Below are positions 25,315-33,368 of a stretch of DNA of 64,000 nt, one piece after another. Made by a program: the position numbers and the translations under genes. Below the pieces are notes generated by a model. That model was not told the origin of the DNA. It was given only the letters and a program-made list of their open reading frames with translations, and did no database searches. Every line of letters begins with the position of its first letter. Position 1 is the stretch's first letter. Source of the stretch: Clostridium sp. SY8519 (lineage in GTDB: Bacteria > Bacillota > Clostridia > Lachnospirales > Lachnospiraceae); contig NC_015737.1 in assembly GCF_000270305.1 (NCBI RefSeq), forward strand, positions 1,860,501 through 1,924,500. The letters are read 5' to 3'.

Positions 25315-25721
25315 TTGTCGGAGGAAGATTTCAGGGAAAAACCGAATTTGCCCGCAGGCTTGCGGAAAAACAGAAAAAAACGGGGTCCCTGCAGGTCCTG
25401 GACTGCCGGGAGATTCCGGAGGGACAGCCGGTGGAACTGTCGCTGGGACAGATGGCGCAGGCAGATGTGGTGGCCTGTTATGAAGTGTTTGTAAAGAAGC
25501 TGCTGGAAGAACAGCGGAACGCGGCAGCACTGACGGAAGATCTGGTGTGCGGGAATCCGGAAGTAATTGTGACGATGACGGAGCTGGGGTGCGGCATCGT
25601 TCCGATGGATGCCGGGGACGTCGCGTGGAGAGAGGCCAGCGGCAGAATCGGCTGTGCCCTTGCCGCAGGAGCAGAGGAAGTCTGGCGGATGGTCTGCGGG
25701 CTGCCCCAGAAGTTAAAATAG
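25305..25721 (+). CDS. Second CobU-like protein, short, altered middle
   Basis: 138-aa P-loop protein overlapping the end of cobS by 10 nt. The N-terminus has Walker A VGGRFQGKTE (5-14). The C-terminus has TELGCGIVPMD and AGAEEVWRMVCGLPQKLK, which match the end of CobU (EVGxGIVP and the terminal V-GLP-K). The middle that carries the RHR guanylylation site in CobU is missing, making it about 45 residues shorter than normal. It is thus the complement of the first CobU, which keeps RHR but has lost the EVGxGIVP motif. The two may form one mixed oligomer, or this one may have a regulatory or new kinase role. Confidence 0.75.
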   Translation: MFLIVGGRFQGKTEFARRLAEKQKKTGSLQVLDCREIPEGQPVELSLGQMAQADVVACYEVFVKKLLEEQRNAAALTEDLVCGNPEVIVTMTELGCGIVPMDAGDVAWREASGRIGCALAAGAEEVWRMVCGLPQKLK

Positions 25722-25782
25722 TGTACCGGGCAGAAAAAATAATGCTTCCGGCAGTCTGCACAAAGAAATAACATGGGAAAAG

Positions 25783-25820
25783 AGACGGTTTTACGCGGAA
25801 CACGCGGAGCCGTCTTTTTG
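25783..25820 (+). terminator. Terminator of the cobinamide operon
   Basis: AGACGG pairs with CCGTCT around an inner CGCG-rich stem, followed by TTTTTG. Confidence 0.7.
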
Positions 25821-25871
25821 TATTTTTCGGAAAATATGTGAAATCCTGCCAATGTCAAATAAAATTCCATG

Positions 25872-25880
25872 TGTTATAGT
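25872..25880 (+). promoter_or_regulatory. Extended -10 promoter of the Tad-like cluster
   Basis: TGTTATAGT, with ATGTCA 17 nt upstream as a weak -35. It is the only clear promoter before the small membrane protein gene at 25923. Confidence 0.5.
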
Positions 25881-25922
25881 CCAAATGTAACAAATGTTGG
25901 AGCGCAAGGGGGCAGAAAAGTT

Positions 25923-26102
25923 ATGAAAGAAATTTTTGAACAATACGGAGCGGTTATCATTACCATTGTCGCGATTATTGCGCTGCTTGCCATTCTGCAC
26001 GCGTTGCTGGACCAGTCGGATGGAGGTATTGTATACCGGGCCTTTACCGGTGTGCTGGAAGATTTCTACAAAAATGCCCAGGGATATCTGCCGGGAAAGT
26101 AA
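25923..26102 (+). CDS. Small one-helix membrane protein, Tad-like cluster (59 aa)
   Basis: 59-aa protein: MKEIFEQYGAV, one membrane helix (about residues 10-28, AVIITIVAIIALLAILHAL) and a hydrophilic tail ending AQGYLPGK. The start at 25923 is preferred over an in-frame ATG at 25869, which lies over the -10. It is the first gene of the cluster and has a size and layout like Flp-type pilins. Unlike Flp it has no Gly before the helix for a prepilin peptidase to cut. Its N-terminal MK-EIF-YG pattern recurs in two later genes of the cluster. It may be the major pilin or an assembly factor. Confidence 0.65.
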   Translation: MKEIFEQYGAVIITIVAIIALLAILHALLDQSDGGIVYRAFTGVLEDFYKNAQGYLPGK

Positions 26103-26123
26103 GCAATACAGGGGGAAGGAAAG

Positions 26124-27206
26124 TTGCGGGAAGAGAAGAAGTGGGATTATGTCCTGGAACCGGAAGATTACGGACCGCTGTGGCGGTGGGTCAGGGATAC
26201 GGATATTACGGATATTGATTACAACGGAACCTCTTTATGGATTACCGACAGCCGGAATATACGCAGGCAGGAGTCTGCGGCAGGGATCAGCGCCGCCTTT
26301 GTGGAGCGATTCTGCGCGCTGATTGCCAATCAGGTGAGCTGTCAGTTCAACAAGGTAAACAATCTGCTGGAAGCGGAGACAGACTGTCTGCGGATCAGCA
26401 TTGTCCATGAGTCCGCGGCGATTTCCGGCCGCAGTATCTGTATCCGCAAGTCATTGCCGATCTGCAGAATTACCTGCGAAAGCGCGGTGCAGACCGGATA
26501 CTGCAGTGAGCGGATCCTGAATTTCCTGATTCATTGTGTCCGGGCGCAGATGAATCTGGTTTTTATTGGGGAGCCCGGCTGCGGCAAGACAGAAGCGGCA
26601 AAATTTTTTTCCACATTTATTCCGGCGCAGGACCGGGTGATTACGATTGAGGATACGCCGGAGTGGCACTACCGGGAGATGAACCCGGGAAAAGACTGCG
26701 TAGAGATCCGGGTGGGGCCGCATATGACGTATACCAAGGCGATCCGTACCAGTCTGCGGCAGAATCCCCGCTGGCTGATGCTGTCGGAAGCCAGGTCCAC
26801 AGAAGTGAAGAGCCTTCTGGAATGTCTGTCCACCGGCGTGCACGGGATTACGACACTGCATGCGGATGATGTGCGCAAGGTGCCGGACCGGATTTTGAAT
26901 ATGATGCCGGACCGGACAGACGCGGATCGGCTGGAAAATGATGTCTATGCGTTCCTGGATACGGCGGTGCTGATTCGAAGAGTCTGGGATCCGGTCAGCG
27001 GAACCGTCCGGCGCGCGATTGACCAGATTGGCATTCTGTCTAGGGATCCCGCAGGCAATCACATGGTACAGATTCTGGAGGGCGGACAGGAAAATGGGAC
27101 AGCGCTTCCCGAGGATTTCTTGGAACGCATGCGGAGAAACGGAATTACAGATCCCTATCGGACGGATGGACCCGACAGGGCAGAAAACCGGTTACTGAAA
27201 AAATAA
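26124..27206 (+). CDS. tadA: TadA/CpaF-type secretion ATPase
   Basis: 360-aa cytoplasmic ATPase that powers Tad pilus or type II-like assembly. The C-terminal domain has Walker A GEPGCGKTE (about residue 150), the Asp box ITIEDTPEWHY, and the His box GITTLHADDV. The Walker B strand reads WLMLSEARS. The N-terminal domain (1-120) is present but the protein is about 60-90 residues shorter than common CpaF proteins. It starts at TTG with GGGGGAAGG upstream, 21 nt after the first gene. No CpaE/TadZ gene is found next to it. Confidence 0.88.
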   Translation: MREEKKWDYVLEPEDYGPLWRWVRDTDITDIDYNGTSLWITDSRNIRRQESAAGISAAFVERFCALIANQVSCQFNKVNNLLEAETDCLRISIVHESAAISGRSICIRKSLPICRITCESAVQTGYCSERILNFLIHCVRAQMNLVFIGEPGCGKTEAAKFFSTFIPAQDRVITIEDTPEWHYREMNPGKDCVEIRVGPHMTYTKAIRTSLRQNPRWLMLSEARSTEVKSLLECLSTGVHGITTLHADDVRKVPDRILNMMPDRTDADRLENDVYAFLDTAVLIRRVWDPVSGTVRRAIDQIGILSRDPAGNHMVQILEGGQENGTALPEDFLERMRRNGITDPYRTDGPDRAENRLLKK

Positions 27207-27246
27207 GACCGACGCTTTCAGTCCGGCAGACAGGGAGGAATTGCGG

Positions 27247-28743
27247 ATGAGCAGAAAGAACAGAAAGATCCGGCTGCGGAACAAAAGGAACAGGCATCCG
27301 GACAGGGCGGATTTCCATGGGTATGGACTGGCGGAGCATCCGGCGCGGCAGGCCGCTGTGTTTTTCGCCGCGGCAGGGCTCTGCGGGCTGTTCTGCGCGG
27401 GATTTCGGACCGGCTGGCTGTTTTTCTTTCTTACGGTGGCAGCAGTGGAGACACAGGTGCCGTCCCTTCTGTATCTGCACTGGCGCAGAGTGTATGAGAC
27501 CAGGCGTTTTCAGGAAGTGCGGGCTTATATGGAGCAGATGGAATATTCTTTTCTGGAGAGCGGGAAGCTTTTAAACGCCTGGAAGGAAACCTATGCAGCC
27601 ATGCCGGAAGGCCCGATGGGACATCAGCTGAGGGAAGCGCTGCATACGGTACTGGAGGCTAGCACACCCGGACGTCCGGAACGCTGTGCCTGCAGACAGA
27701 TCGAGGAGAATTACGGCTGCCCGGAACTGACGCGTATGCACGACTTTCTGCTGAACGCGGAGGAGATCGGGGGAGATATGCGGGAATCCATCCGCATTCT
27801 GCTGAAAGAAGGGGAATTATGGGAAAAACGTGTGCAGAAGCATCGAAAGGAACAGCTCCGGTATCTGCGGGACGTGGTTGTGGCCATCGGTCTGTCGGCG
27901 GGAATCTGCATGGCGGCACTGGCAATGCTTCCGGGAGAAACACGGATTTATGCCCATCCGCTGGTGCGGATCACGGATCTGGCCCTGATTTTTCTGGATA
28001 TCCGGATTCTGCGCCGAACCATGGCGGCAGTCTCCGGATCTTTGCTGCAGCAGAAGGAAACACAGCGGGAGATACTGCTTCGCTATGAACGGTACCAAAG
28101 CTGGACACCGGAAAAAGAAAGAAAAGTTTCACTGGTTCTGGCGGCGATACCGGCCGCGGGGATGGCGGCCGCCGGGGCGGCGCATCTGGACAGCCTGCTT
28201 CCGCCGCTGGCTGCAGCAGCGGTACTGGCCCTGTTTCAGCATAGAATCCGGCATGGACTGGACAGAAAACGTGTCCATACAGATATGTGCCGGGCTTTTC
28301 CGGAGTGGCTGCTGCAGATGGGGCTGCTGCTGCAGAGTGAAAATGTACATGTAAGCATTACACGGTCGCTGGATCAGGCGCCGCTGATCCTGCAGGAGGA
28401 ATTGCGGAAGCTGCTGCGGGGAATGAAGCGCAGCCCGGAATCCCAGACACCCTATCAGAATTTCCTGAAAGAATATGGGGTGCGGGAAGCGGCGCCGGCA
28501 ATGCGGATGCTTTATACAGTGGCAGCGGGAAGCGGCGGAAATCCGTCGGATCAGATTGCCGCCCTTGTGGAAAAAAACATGGATCTGTACGATCAGACCA
28601 GGCGGGAGGCAGACGCGGACCGGCTGGCAGGCCTGTATACCATGTTTCTGATTCCTTCTGTGACCGGCATGCTGAAACTGGCGGCAGATATGACCATGTT
28701 TATGCTGACCTATTTCGGGACGCTGGCCCGGCTGGGCAGCTGA
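27247..28743 (+). CDS. Tad inner-membrane platform protein, TadB-TadC-like fusion
   Basis: 498-aa membrane protein resembling the GspF/T2SSF platform of Tad systems. A basic N-terminus is followed by two helices (about 33-65). The soluble helical part (about 75-195) has LESGKLLNAWKETY and EEIGGDMRESIRILL. A helix follows (about 200-220, VVVAIGLSAGICMAALAML), then a pair (about 295-330). A second soluble GspF-like part (about 345-455) has WLLQMGLLLQSENVHVSITRSL, here read as MGLLLQSENV and ITRSLDQAP, before a C-terminal helix pair. Two GspF-like halves in one chain replace separate TadB and TadC. GGAGG lies 8 nt before the ATG at 27247. Confidence 0.7.
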   Translation: MSRKNRKIRLRNKRNRHPDRADFHGYGLAEHPARQAAVFFAAAGLCGLFCAGFRTGWLFFFLTVAAVETQVPSLLYLHWRRVYETRRFQEVRAYMEQMEYSFLESGKLLNAWKETYAAMPEGPMGHQLREALHTVLEASTPGRPERCACRQIEENYGCPELTRMHDFLLNAEEIGGDMRESIRILLKEGELWEKRVQKHRKEQLRYLRDVVVAIGLSAGICMAALAMLPGETRIYAHPLVRITDLALIFLDIRILRRTMAAVSGSLLQQKETQREILLRYERYQSWTPEKERKVSLVLAAIPAAGMAAAGAAHLDSLLPPLAAAAVLALFQHRIRHGLDRKRVHTDMCRAFPEWLLQMGLLLQSENVHVSITRSLDQAPLILQEELRKLLRGMKRSPESQTPYQNFLKEYGVREAAPAMRMLYTVAAGSGGNPSDQIAALVEKNMDLYDQTRREADADRLAGLYTMFLIPSVTGMLKLAADMTMFMLTYFGTLARLGS

Positions 28744-28773
28744 CAGATTACAGATTACAGGGAGGAACTGTGC

Positions 28774-29172
28774 ATGAGTGAAATCATCAAAGCGTTTCTT
28801 GGAATTTATCTGATTGTCCTGTTTCTGACCGTATCCGTCAGTCTGCTGGGAGTTTCGGCCGAGCGGGCCGGGGCCAGCGAGGCGCTGCACACCTATGCGA
28901 GAGAGCTGCAGGAAGGCAATTACGCCCGGCCGGTTTTTCAGACATGCGGAAAACAGGCAGCGGAAAAGTGCTGGAAACTGACGGCTGATCTGGAGTATGA
29001 CACGGGCACCGGGCAGCGTGTGGAGATTTCAAAAGAGGGGGAGCCAGACAGAATCCCTCCGACGGGTCAGGCGGCAGGAGAAATACGGAAGGCGCGTCTG
29101 TGCCTGGAATATCCGGTCAGGCTGCCGCTGTTTCGGATTTATGGGAGCGGAAAAGTGTTTTGTACGGCATAA
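28774..29172 (+). CDS. Small membrane-anchored protein, possible TadE-like pseudopilin
   Basis: 132-aa protein with one N-terminal helix (about 5-28, IIKAFLGIYLIVLFLTVSVSLL) and an extracytoplasmic domain with two Cys (TCGKQAAEKC) that could form a disulfide. This layout fits TadE/TadF minor pseudopilins, but there is no clear processing site. GGAGG precedes the ATG. The last codons lie in the first copy of a 32-bp tandem duplication that carries the stop codon, so the C-terminus may have changed recently. It follows the platform gene by about 30 nt. Confidence 0.55.
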   Translation: MSEIIKAFLGIYLIVLFLTVSVSLLGVSAERAGASEALHTYARELQEGNYARPVFQTCGKQAAEKCWKLTADLEYDTGTGQRVEISKEGEPDRIPPTGQAAGEIRKARLCLEYPVRLPLFRIYGSGKVFCTA

Positions 29173-29212
29173 AGCAGACCGGAAGAGTGTTCTGCACGGC
29201 ATAAAGCCGGCC
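29149..29212 (+). repeat. 32-bp tandem duplication across a stop codon
   Basis: Two adjacent 32-bp copies (29149-29180 and 29181-29212), each containing GGCATAAAGC and a GTGTT-TG-ACGGC core, with about five differences. The first copy spans the end and stop codon of the 132-aa gene; the second lies in the gap. Confidence 0.7.
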
Positions 29213-29249
29213 GGAATGAATTCCATGGCAGAACGAGGAGGGAAAAACA

Positions 29250-29351
29250 GTGAAAGAACTATTGGAGGAGTATGGCTTAAGCCTGGTTTATCTGTGTGCC
29301 GGAGGAGTTTTCGCGCGCGTGCTGCTGCAGGTTCTGAAGCAGGTATCCTAG
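29250..29351 (+). CDS. Very small membrane protein (33 aa), Tad-like cluster
   Basis: A 33-codon gene starting at GTG with GAGGAGG just upstream and ending in TAG 31 nt before the next gene. The product begins MKELLEEYGLSLV (GTG read as Met) and is one short hydrophobic helix with a basic end (VLLQVLKQVS). The MK-ELL-EEYG start closely matches the first gene of the cluster (MKEIFEQYG) and the 170-aa protein (MKQIFRTYG). The good ribosome binding site and shared pattern support a real gene in spite of its size. Confidence 0.55.
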   Translation: MKELLEEYGLSLVYLCAGGVFARVLLQVLKQVS

Positions 29352-29382
29352 GGAACACGGAAAGACGGAGGGGAGCGTTTGT

Positions 29383-29895
29383 ATGAAACAGATATTCCGT
29401 ACCTACGGCGCGGCGCTTCTGACGGGTGCGGCGGTTTTGCTGGCGCTGTCTCTGCTTCTGACAGGAAGCGGCGGACAGGGAACAGGATTTTTTTCTGCAG
29501 CCGGTGGACTGACAGCAGGAGCCTGGTCGGGAGAAACAGCCGGAAATCCGGAAAAAGGAGCAGAAAACAAGATGGATCCTTCCGCAGAAAAGAACCGTCT
29601 GCAGCTTACGCTGCAGCCGGGAGTGATTTCGGCCGGCCGGGAATACAAAGCGGAAGATCTTTTTGCGGCCTTCGATCCGCAGGGAAAGCCGGCGGAGGCA
29701 GAATTTTACGCAGCATCGGTACGGCCGGCATCCGGCTGCCGAATTTCACGGAATCCTGCGGCCGGCGGTCAGTCGTTTTATTTTTCCAAGGCTGGTATTT
29801 ATGAGGCATCCATCTGCCTGACGGACCGCCGGGGTTCTGTGGTGCGGAGAAGCTTGCGTATCCCGGTCGACTGCGGAAACAGAAACAGGGAGTGA
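29383..29895 (+). CDS. Membrane-anchored protein with one beta-rich domain, Tad-like cluster
   Basis: 170-aa protein starting MKQIFRTYGAALL with one N-terminal helix (about 9-28). A Gly/Ala/Glu-rich linker leads to a domain of about 85 residues (about 75-165) with the alternating pattern of an immunoglobulin-like beta sandwich: LQLTLQPGVI, YKAEDLFAAF, YFSKAGIYEASICLTDRRG, and a SLRIPVDC end. The YEASICLTDRRGS part recalls Big/cadherin-like repeats. The domain lies outside the membrane. GGAGGGGAG precedes the ATG. Probably a minor pilin or a surface component of the machine; family not recognised. Confidence 0.55.
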   Translation: MKQIFRTYGAALLTGAAVLLALSLLLTGSGGQGTGFFSAAGGLTAGAWSGETAGNPEKGAENKMDPSAEKNRLQLTLQPGVISAGREYKAEDLFAAFDPQGKPAEAEFYAASVRPASGCRISRNPAAGGQSFYFSKAGIYEASICLTDRRGSVVRRSLRIPVDCGNRNRE

Positions 29896-29898
29896 TCA

Positions 29899-30288
29899 AT
29901 GAAAACAGCAGTATTCGGGGCAGTGACAGTTCTGCTGGCGATTCTGAGCCTTGCGGTTCTTCTGACGGTCAGGGACAGGGAAATCCGCAGCAGTGAACTG
30001 CAGCAGGCGGTTACACTGGCAGTGCGGACAAGCCTGCGGGAACAGATGCTGTCCGGAACGGAGGAACCGGCCGGACAGTCTGAGAAACAGAGACAGATGA
30101 CCGAACAGGTGCAGCAGAGAATTCTGGAGCAGATCGGGCGTCGGTCCGAAATCTGTATTGAAGTGCTGGAAGCGGATGCGGGGATGGGAATTCTGTCGGT
30201 AAGGGTTACGGAAACCTGGCCGGAGCTGAACGGCTCCACCGGCCGGCTGGTATGTGTGCGGACCGCTGTATGGGACAGAAACCGGTGA
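29899..30288 (+). CDS. Small membrane-anchored protein, possible minor pseudopilin
   Basis: 129-aa protein with an N-terminal helix (about 3-23, VFGAVTVLLAILSLAVLLTV) directly after a single Lys, then a long charged helix (about 26-85, rich in Gln, Arg and Glu, coiled-coil like) and a short beta-rich C-terminus (ICIEVLEADAGMGILSVRV). The order helix, long polar helix, strand region is typical of type IV pilin-like proteins. It starts 3 nt after the preceding stop, so the genes are coupled. No processing motif is clear. Confidence 0.5.
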   Translation: MKTAVFGAVTVLLAILSLAVLLTVRDREIRSSELQQAVTLAVRTSLREQMLSGTEEPAGQSEKQRQMTEQVQQRILEQIGRRSEICIEVLEADAGMGILSVRVTETWPELNGSTGRLVCVRTAVWDRNR

Positions 30289-30311
30289 AACGGAACAGAA
30301 AGGGCAGGGAT

Positions 30312-33284
30312 ATGAAACGACAGGGAAAGAGACTTCTGGCAGGCATGCTGGCCGGAATGGCCGTATTCTGGTCCTGTCCGGCGGGACTGCTGGCAGATGC
30401 GGGGATGGGAAAAGGCGTATATAAAGTGGCGACGGCATCCGGACTGTACCGGGCGGTGCGGGATCCTTCCTGCAGAAAAATAGTGCTGGGAGGAAATATC
30501 GTTCTGAAAAACAGTCTGCAGGTGTCAGAAAATCTGACCATCTGTGCTTACAGCCGCCGGGAAATTGCGGCGCAGCAAGCGGTGGCAGAAGTGACGGACA
30601 ATGGGAAACTGACGCTGGATGGCAGCGTTACCCTCCGGTCTGCCGATCCGAAGGCAAGGGTGCTGTCTGCTGCGGGGCGGCGCTCCGCTGTTGCGGTAAA
30701 AGGGAATACGGTGATCCGGGGCGGCGCTGTGGGTATTTACAGCCGGGGAAATGAAATAACGGTCAGCGGTGGAAAAATCACCGGAGCGGCAGAACACGGA
30801 ATTTTGATGAACCGGGGTGTATTGAAGATGAGCGGCGGCGTCATCTGTGCCAATGGAACCCTGGGCAGCAGCCGGAACCGGGGAAGTTACGGCGGCGGGA
30901 TTTTTCTGTATGATGGCGCCGTACTGCGGATGGATGGAGGGATACTGGCAGGCAATCGCGGATGCAGCGGCGCGGCGCTGTATATTGATGATAACTGCAG
31001 CGCGAAAATCACTGCGGGAAGAATCGGCGGGATCGACGGATACTACGGGGCGCCATCGCTGAACCGCCCTTCTGTGCCAGATGAATGGAAAGGAAATTAC
31101 GCCAGGGAGTCCGCGCCCGGCGCGGCGGGCAGGAAATATGCCGGCGGAGAGGGCGGAGCAGTTTACAACCGGGGGCTTCTGGAGATTTCCGGCAGCAGAC
31201 AGCGCCCGGTATCCATGGATTACAATATCGCGAAAGGACAGTCCGGCGGAGGCGCCATCGGCGCGGCGGGAGGCAGCGTATGCATCACCGGATACGTGCA
31301 GCTGAATCAAAACAGAACCTGGTCCTCGGACGCGAAAGAGGCGGCGCAGATGATGTATGGTTCCGACCGGAACGGAGAAGGCGGGGCCATTCGGATCGGA
31401 TGGGTGGATTCGGTGGAATGTACGCAGCTGTTCCTTGGATGCAGCCGGAAGGGGCGGCCGGTGGAAAGCCATATTGCCATCTGTGGAAACAGGGCCAGCG
31501 GGGATGGAGGAGCCATCATGGTGTCCAACCATATGTTTGAGCTTTGCCGGGCAGTGGGCAGCCGCGGGGCAGACGGGAGCCCGCAGCGTTCGGAAATCCT
31601 GATTGCGGATAATTACAGCGCGGAAGACGGTGGAGGCGCCTTAAAGGCAACGGGAGGCAGTCTGTATCTCAGCGGCTGCACTTTTCGGAATAACAGGAGC
31701 CGTACCACAGGAGGGGCGGTAGCCAGCGCTTCCGGCCATACAGAAATCCATTACAATGTTTTCCTCGGAAACCGTTCGAAGGGAACCGGGAGCGGCATAC
31801 AGCTGTATCACAGCAGCGGGGGAAGTACCGCTGCCGGCAGCATACGGGGAAATCTGTTTCAGAATAACCGGTCAGATTCCGGCGGAGTGCTGAGTATCAG
31901 CCGTCTGCGGAAAAGGAAAGTGACAGTCGCGGACAATCGTCTGCTGCGCTCCCGTCCGGCAGCCTGTCTGTATCGCGGCAGCCAGGTGACAGCCGGCGGG
32001 AATCAGATCATACAGACGGCAGGAGACGGCGTAAGAATCTCCGGAGGAGCGGTACATATGTCCGGGGAACAGATATCCGCCAGTGAAGGACATGGAATTT
32101 TCAGCAGCGGAACGCTGTATCTGCGGGATTCCCGGATTCGTGACAATCGGGCCGGATATGGAAGCGGCATTCTCCTGTCCGGCCAGGGGAAACTTTTTCT
32201 GCAGGGAGAACTGCAGATGCGGGAGACGGATGAGATTTACCTGAAAGAACAGACGGAAATCTGCGTGTGCGGCACGGTTCGGCTGCCGGACGCCGGTCAG
32301 CTTTCCATCGGACTTCCCGGAACACAGCGCCGGCCGGGCCGAGTGATGGTCAGAAATCAGAGCAGCCAGTCCGATGAGGCGCTGTTTGAACCGGCGGGAA
32401 GAACCAGCCTGTTCCGACTGTCATTTTCCCGCACGGTCAACGGCGCGTCGGCAGTGCTGCGCATGTCCGGAAGGGAACAGCAAAAAGCCGGTGCGGGGAG
32501 CCCTTCCCAAAATGGTACGCTGTATCTGAGTGAAGCCTATCCGATTCGCTATCACGGAAATCGGGGCAAAAGTTTTGGCAGTCTGTCATCCGATGATATT
32601 CGGGTACCGAAGACACAGATCAAATACTGGCAGGAGGATCTTAAGCTGTCTGTGCAGGAACCGGAGTTATCCGAACGCGCGCGCAGATACAATTACTTTT
32701 TCGGATGGATTCGGAAGTCAGACGGGAAAAAGCAGACAGGAACTGTTTTCACCGAAAATCATTCCGAAACGTTTCTGGCAGACTGGAAAGAAAATACTCC
32801 GCCTCAGGTGCAGCTGCCGGAACGGTATTTCAGTCTTCCGGCGATACAAAAGGGGAAAGTGACAGAAAAAGTACTGAAAGACGGACTGGATGCTTCAAAG
32901 ATCCGGGATAAGGAAAGCGGCGTAACGGTGCGGTTCCCGGACTGGGATCCGCTGGAGGCGGCAGAGAACCGGGGAACAGGAAGTCACAGGATACAGGTGC
33001 TTGCCACGGATGAGCGGGGCAGAAGTACCTCTGCCTGGATGGTGCTGCATATTGTGGATCCAAGCCTGCCCCCGGGGGCAGAAGGCCGCCTGCGTATGAT
33101 CAGTCCGGATTACAGCAGAAACAGCCGGGAAACGGGGGGATTTTCAGAACAATCGGTCTGGAGAACAGAAGAAGGACAGCAGCGGCTGGAGCAGCTGTGG
33201 GCGCGTCAGAACTCCGGAAAAGAATATAGAGCCAGAAGGTTTTCCTGGGAGGAGATTCTCCGGCTGAAAAAAATAAAACAATAA
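30312..33284 (+). CDS. Large secreted beta-helix protein, possible pilus tip adhesin
   Basis: 990-aa exported protein; the ATG at 30312 (MKRQGKR) is chosen because a signal peptide follows directly (basic start, LLAGMLAGMAVFW, cleavage near LLADA). Residues about 60-650 carry many short Gly/Asn-rich repeats of a right-handed parallel beta helix (SGGKITGAAEHGI, YGGGIFLYDGAVLRMDGG, GTGSGIQLYHSSGG). Residues about 780-940 form a beta-sandwich-like region (TPPQVQLPERYFSLP, TDERGRSTSAWMVLHI). There is no sortase motif or C-terminal helix, so it must be held by other proteins. As the last and largest gene of the Tad-like cluster it could be the exported substrate or a tip adhesin. Confidence 0.65.
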   Translation: MKRQGKRLLAGMLAGMAVFWSCPAGLLADAGMGKGVYKVATASGLYRAVRDPSCRKIVLGGNIVLKNSLQVSENLTICAYSRREIAAQQAVAEVTDNGKLTLDGSVTLRSADPKARVLSAAGRRSAVAVKGNTVIRGGAVGIYSRGNEITVSGGKITGAAEHGILMNRGVLKMSGGVICANGTLGSSRNRGSYGGGIFLYDGAVLRMDGGILAGNRGCSGAALYIDDNCSAKITAGRIGGIDGYYGAPSLNRPSVPDEWKGNYARESAPGAAGRKYAGGEGGAVYNRGLLEISGSRQRPVSMDYNIAKGQSGGGAIGAAGGSVCITGYVQLNQNRTWSSDAKEAAQMMYGSDRNGEGGAIRIGWVDSVECTQLFLGCSRKGRPVESHIAICGNRASGDGGAIMVSNHMFELCRAVGSRGADGSPQRSEILIADNYSAEDGGGALKATGGSLYLSGCTFRNNRSRTTGGAVASASGHTEIHYNVFLGNRSKGTGSGIQLYHSSGGSTAAGSIRGNLFQNNRSDSGGVLSISRLRKRKVTVADNRLLRSRPAACLYRGSQVTAGGNQIIQTAGDGVRISGGAVHMSGEQISASEGHGIFSSGTLYLRDSRIRDNRAGYGSGILLSGQGKLFLQGELQMRETDEIYLKEQTEICVCGTVRLPDAGQLSIGLPGTQRRPGRVMVRNQSSQSDEALFEPAGRTSLFRLSFSRTVNGASAVLRMSGREQQKAGAGSPSQNGTLYLSEAYPIRYHGNRGKSFGSLSSDDIRVPKTQIKYWQEDLKLSVQEPELSERARRYNYFFGWIRKSDGKKQTGTVFTENHSETFLADWKENTPPQVQLPERYFSLPAIQKGKVTEKVLKDGLDASKIRDKESGVTVRFPDWDPLEAAENRGTGSHRIQVLATDERGRSTSAWMVLHIVDPSLPPGAEGRLRMISPDYSRNSRETGGFSEQSVWRTEEGQQRLEQLWARQNSGKEYRARRFSWEEILRLKKIKQ

Positions 33285-33352
33285 AATAAAACATGGATCA
33301 GGTAAAATGTCTGTTTCCTTCCGAACTGCGCGTGGTGAAGCGGAATATCTTA

Positions 33353-33361
33353 TGTTATACT
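33353..33361 (+). promoter_or_regulatory. Extended -10 promoter directly before the amidase
   Basis: TGTTATACT ends 7 nt before the amidase ATG at 33369. The transcript would start at or next to the start codon. Confidence 0.5.
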
Positions 33362-33368
33362 GTGTTTT

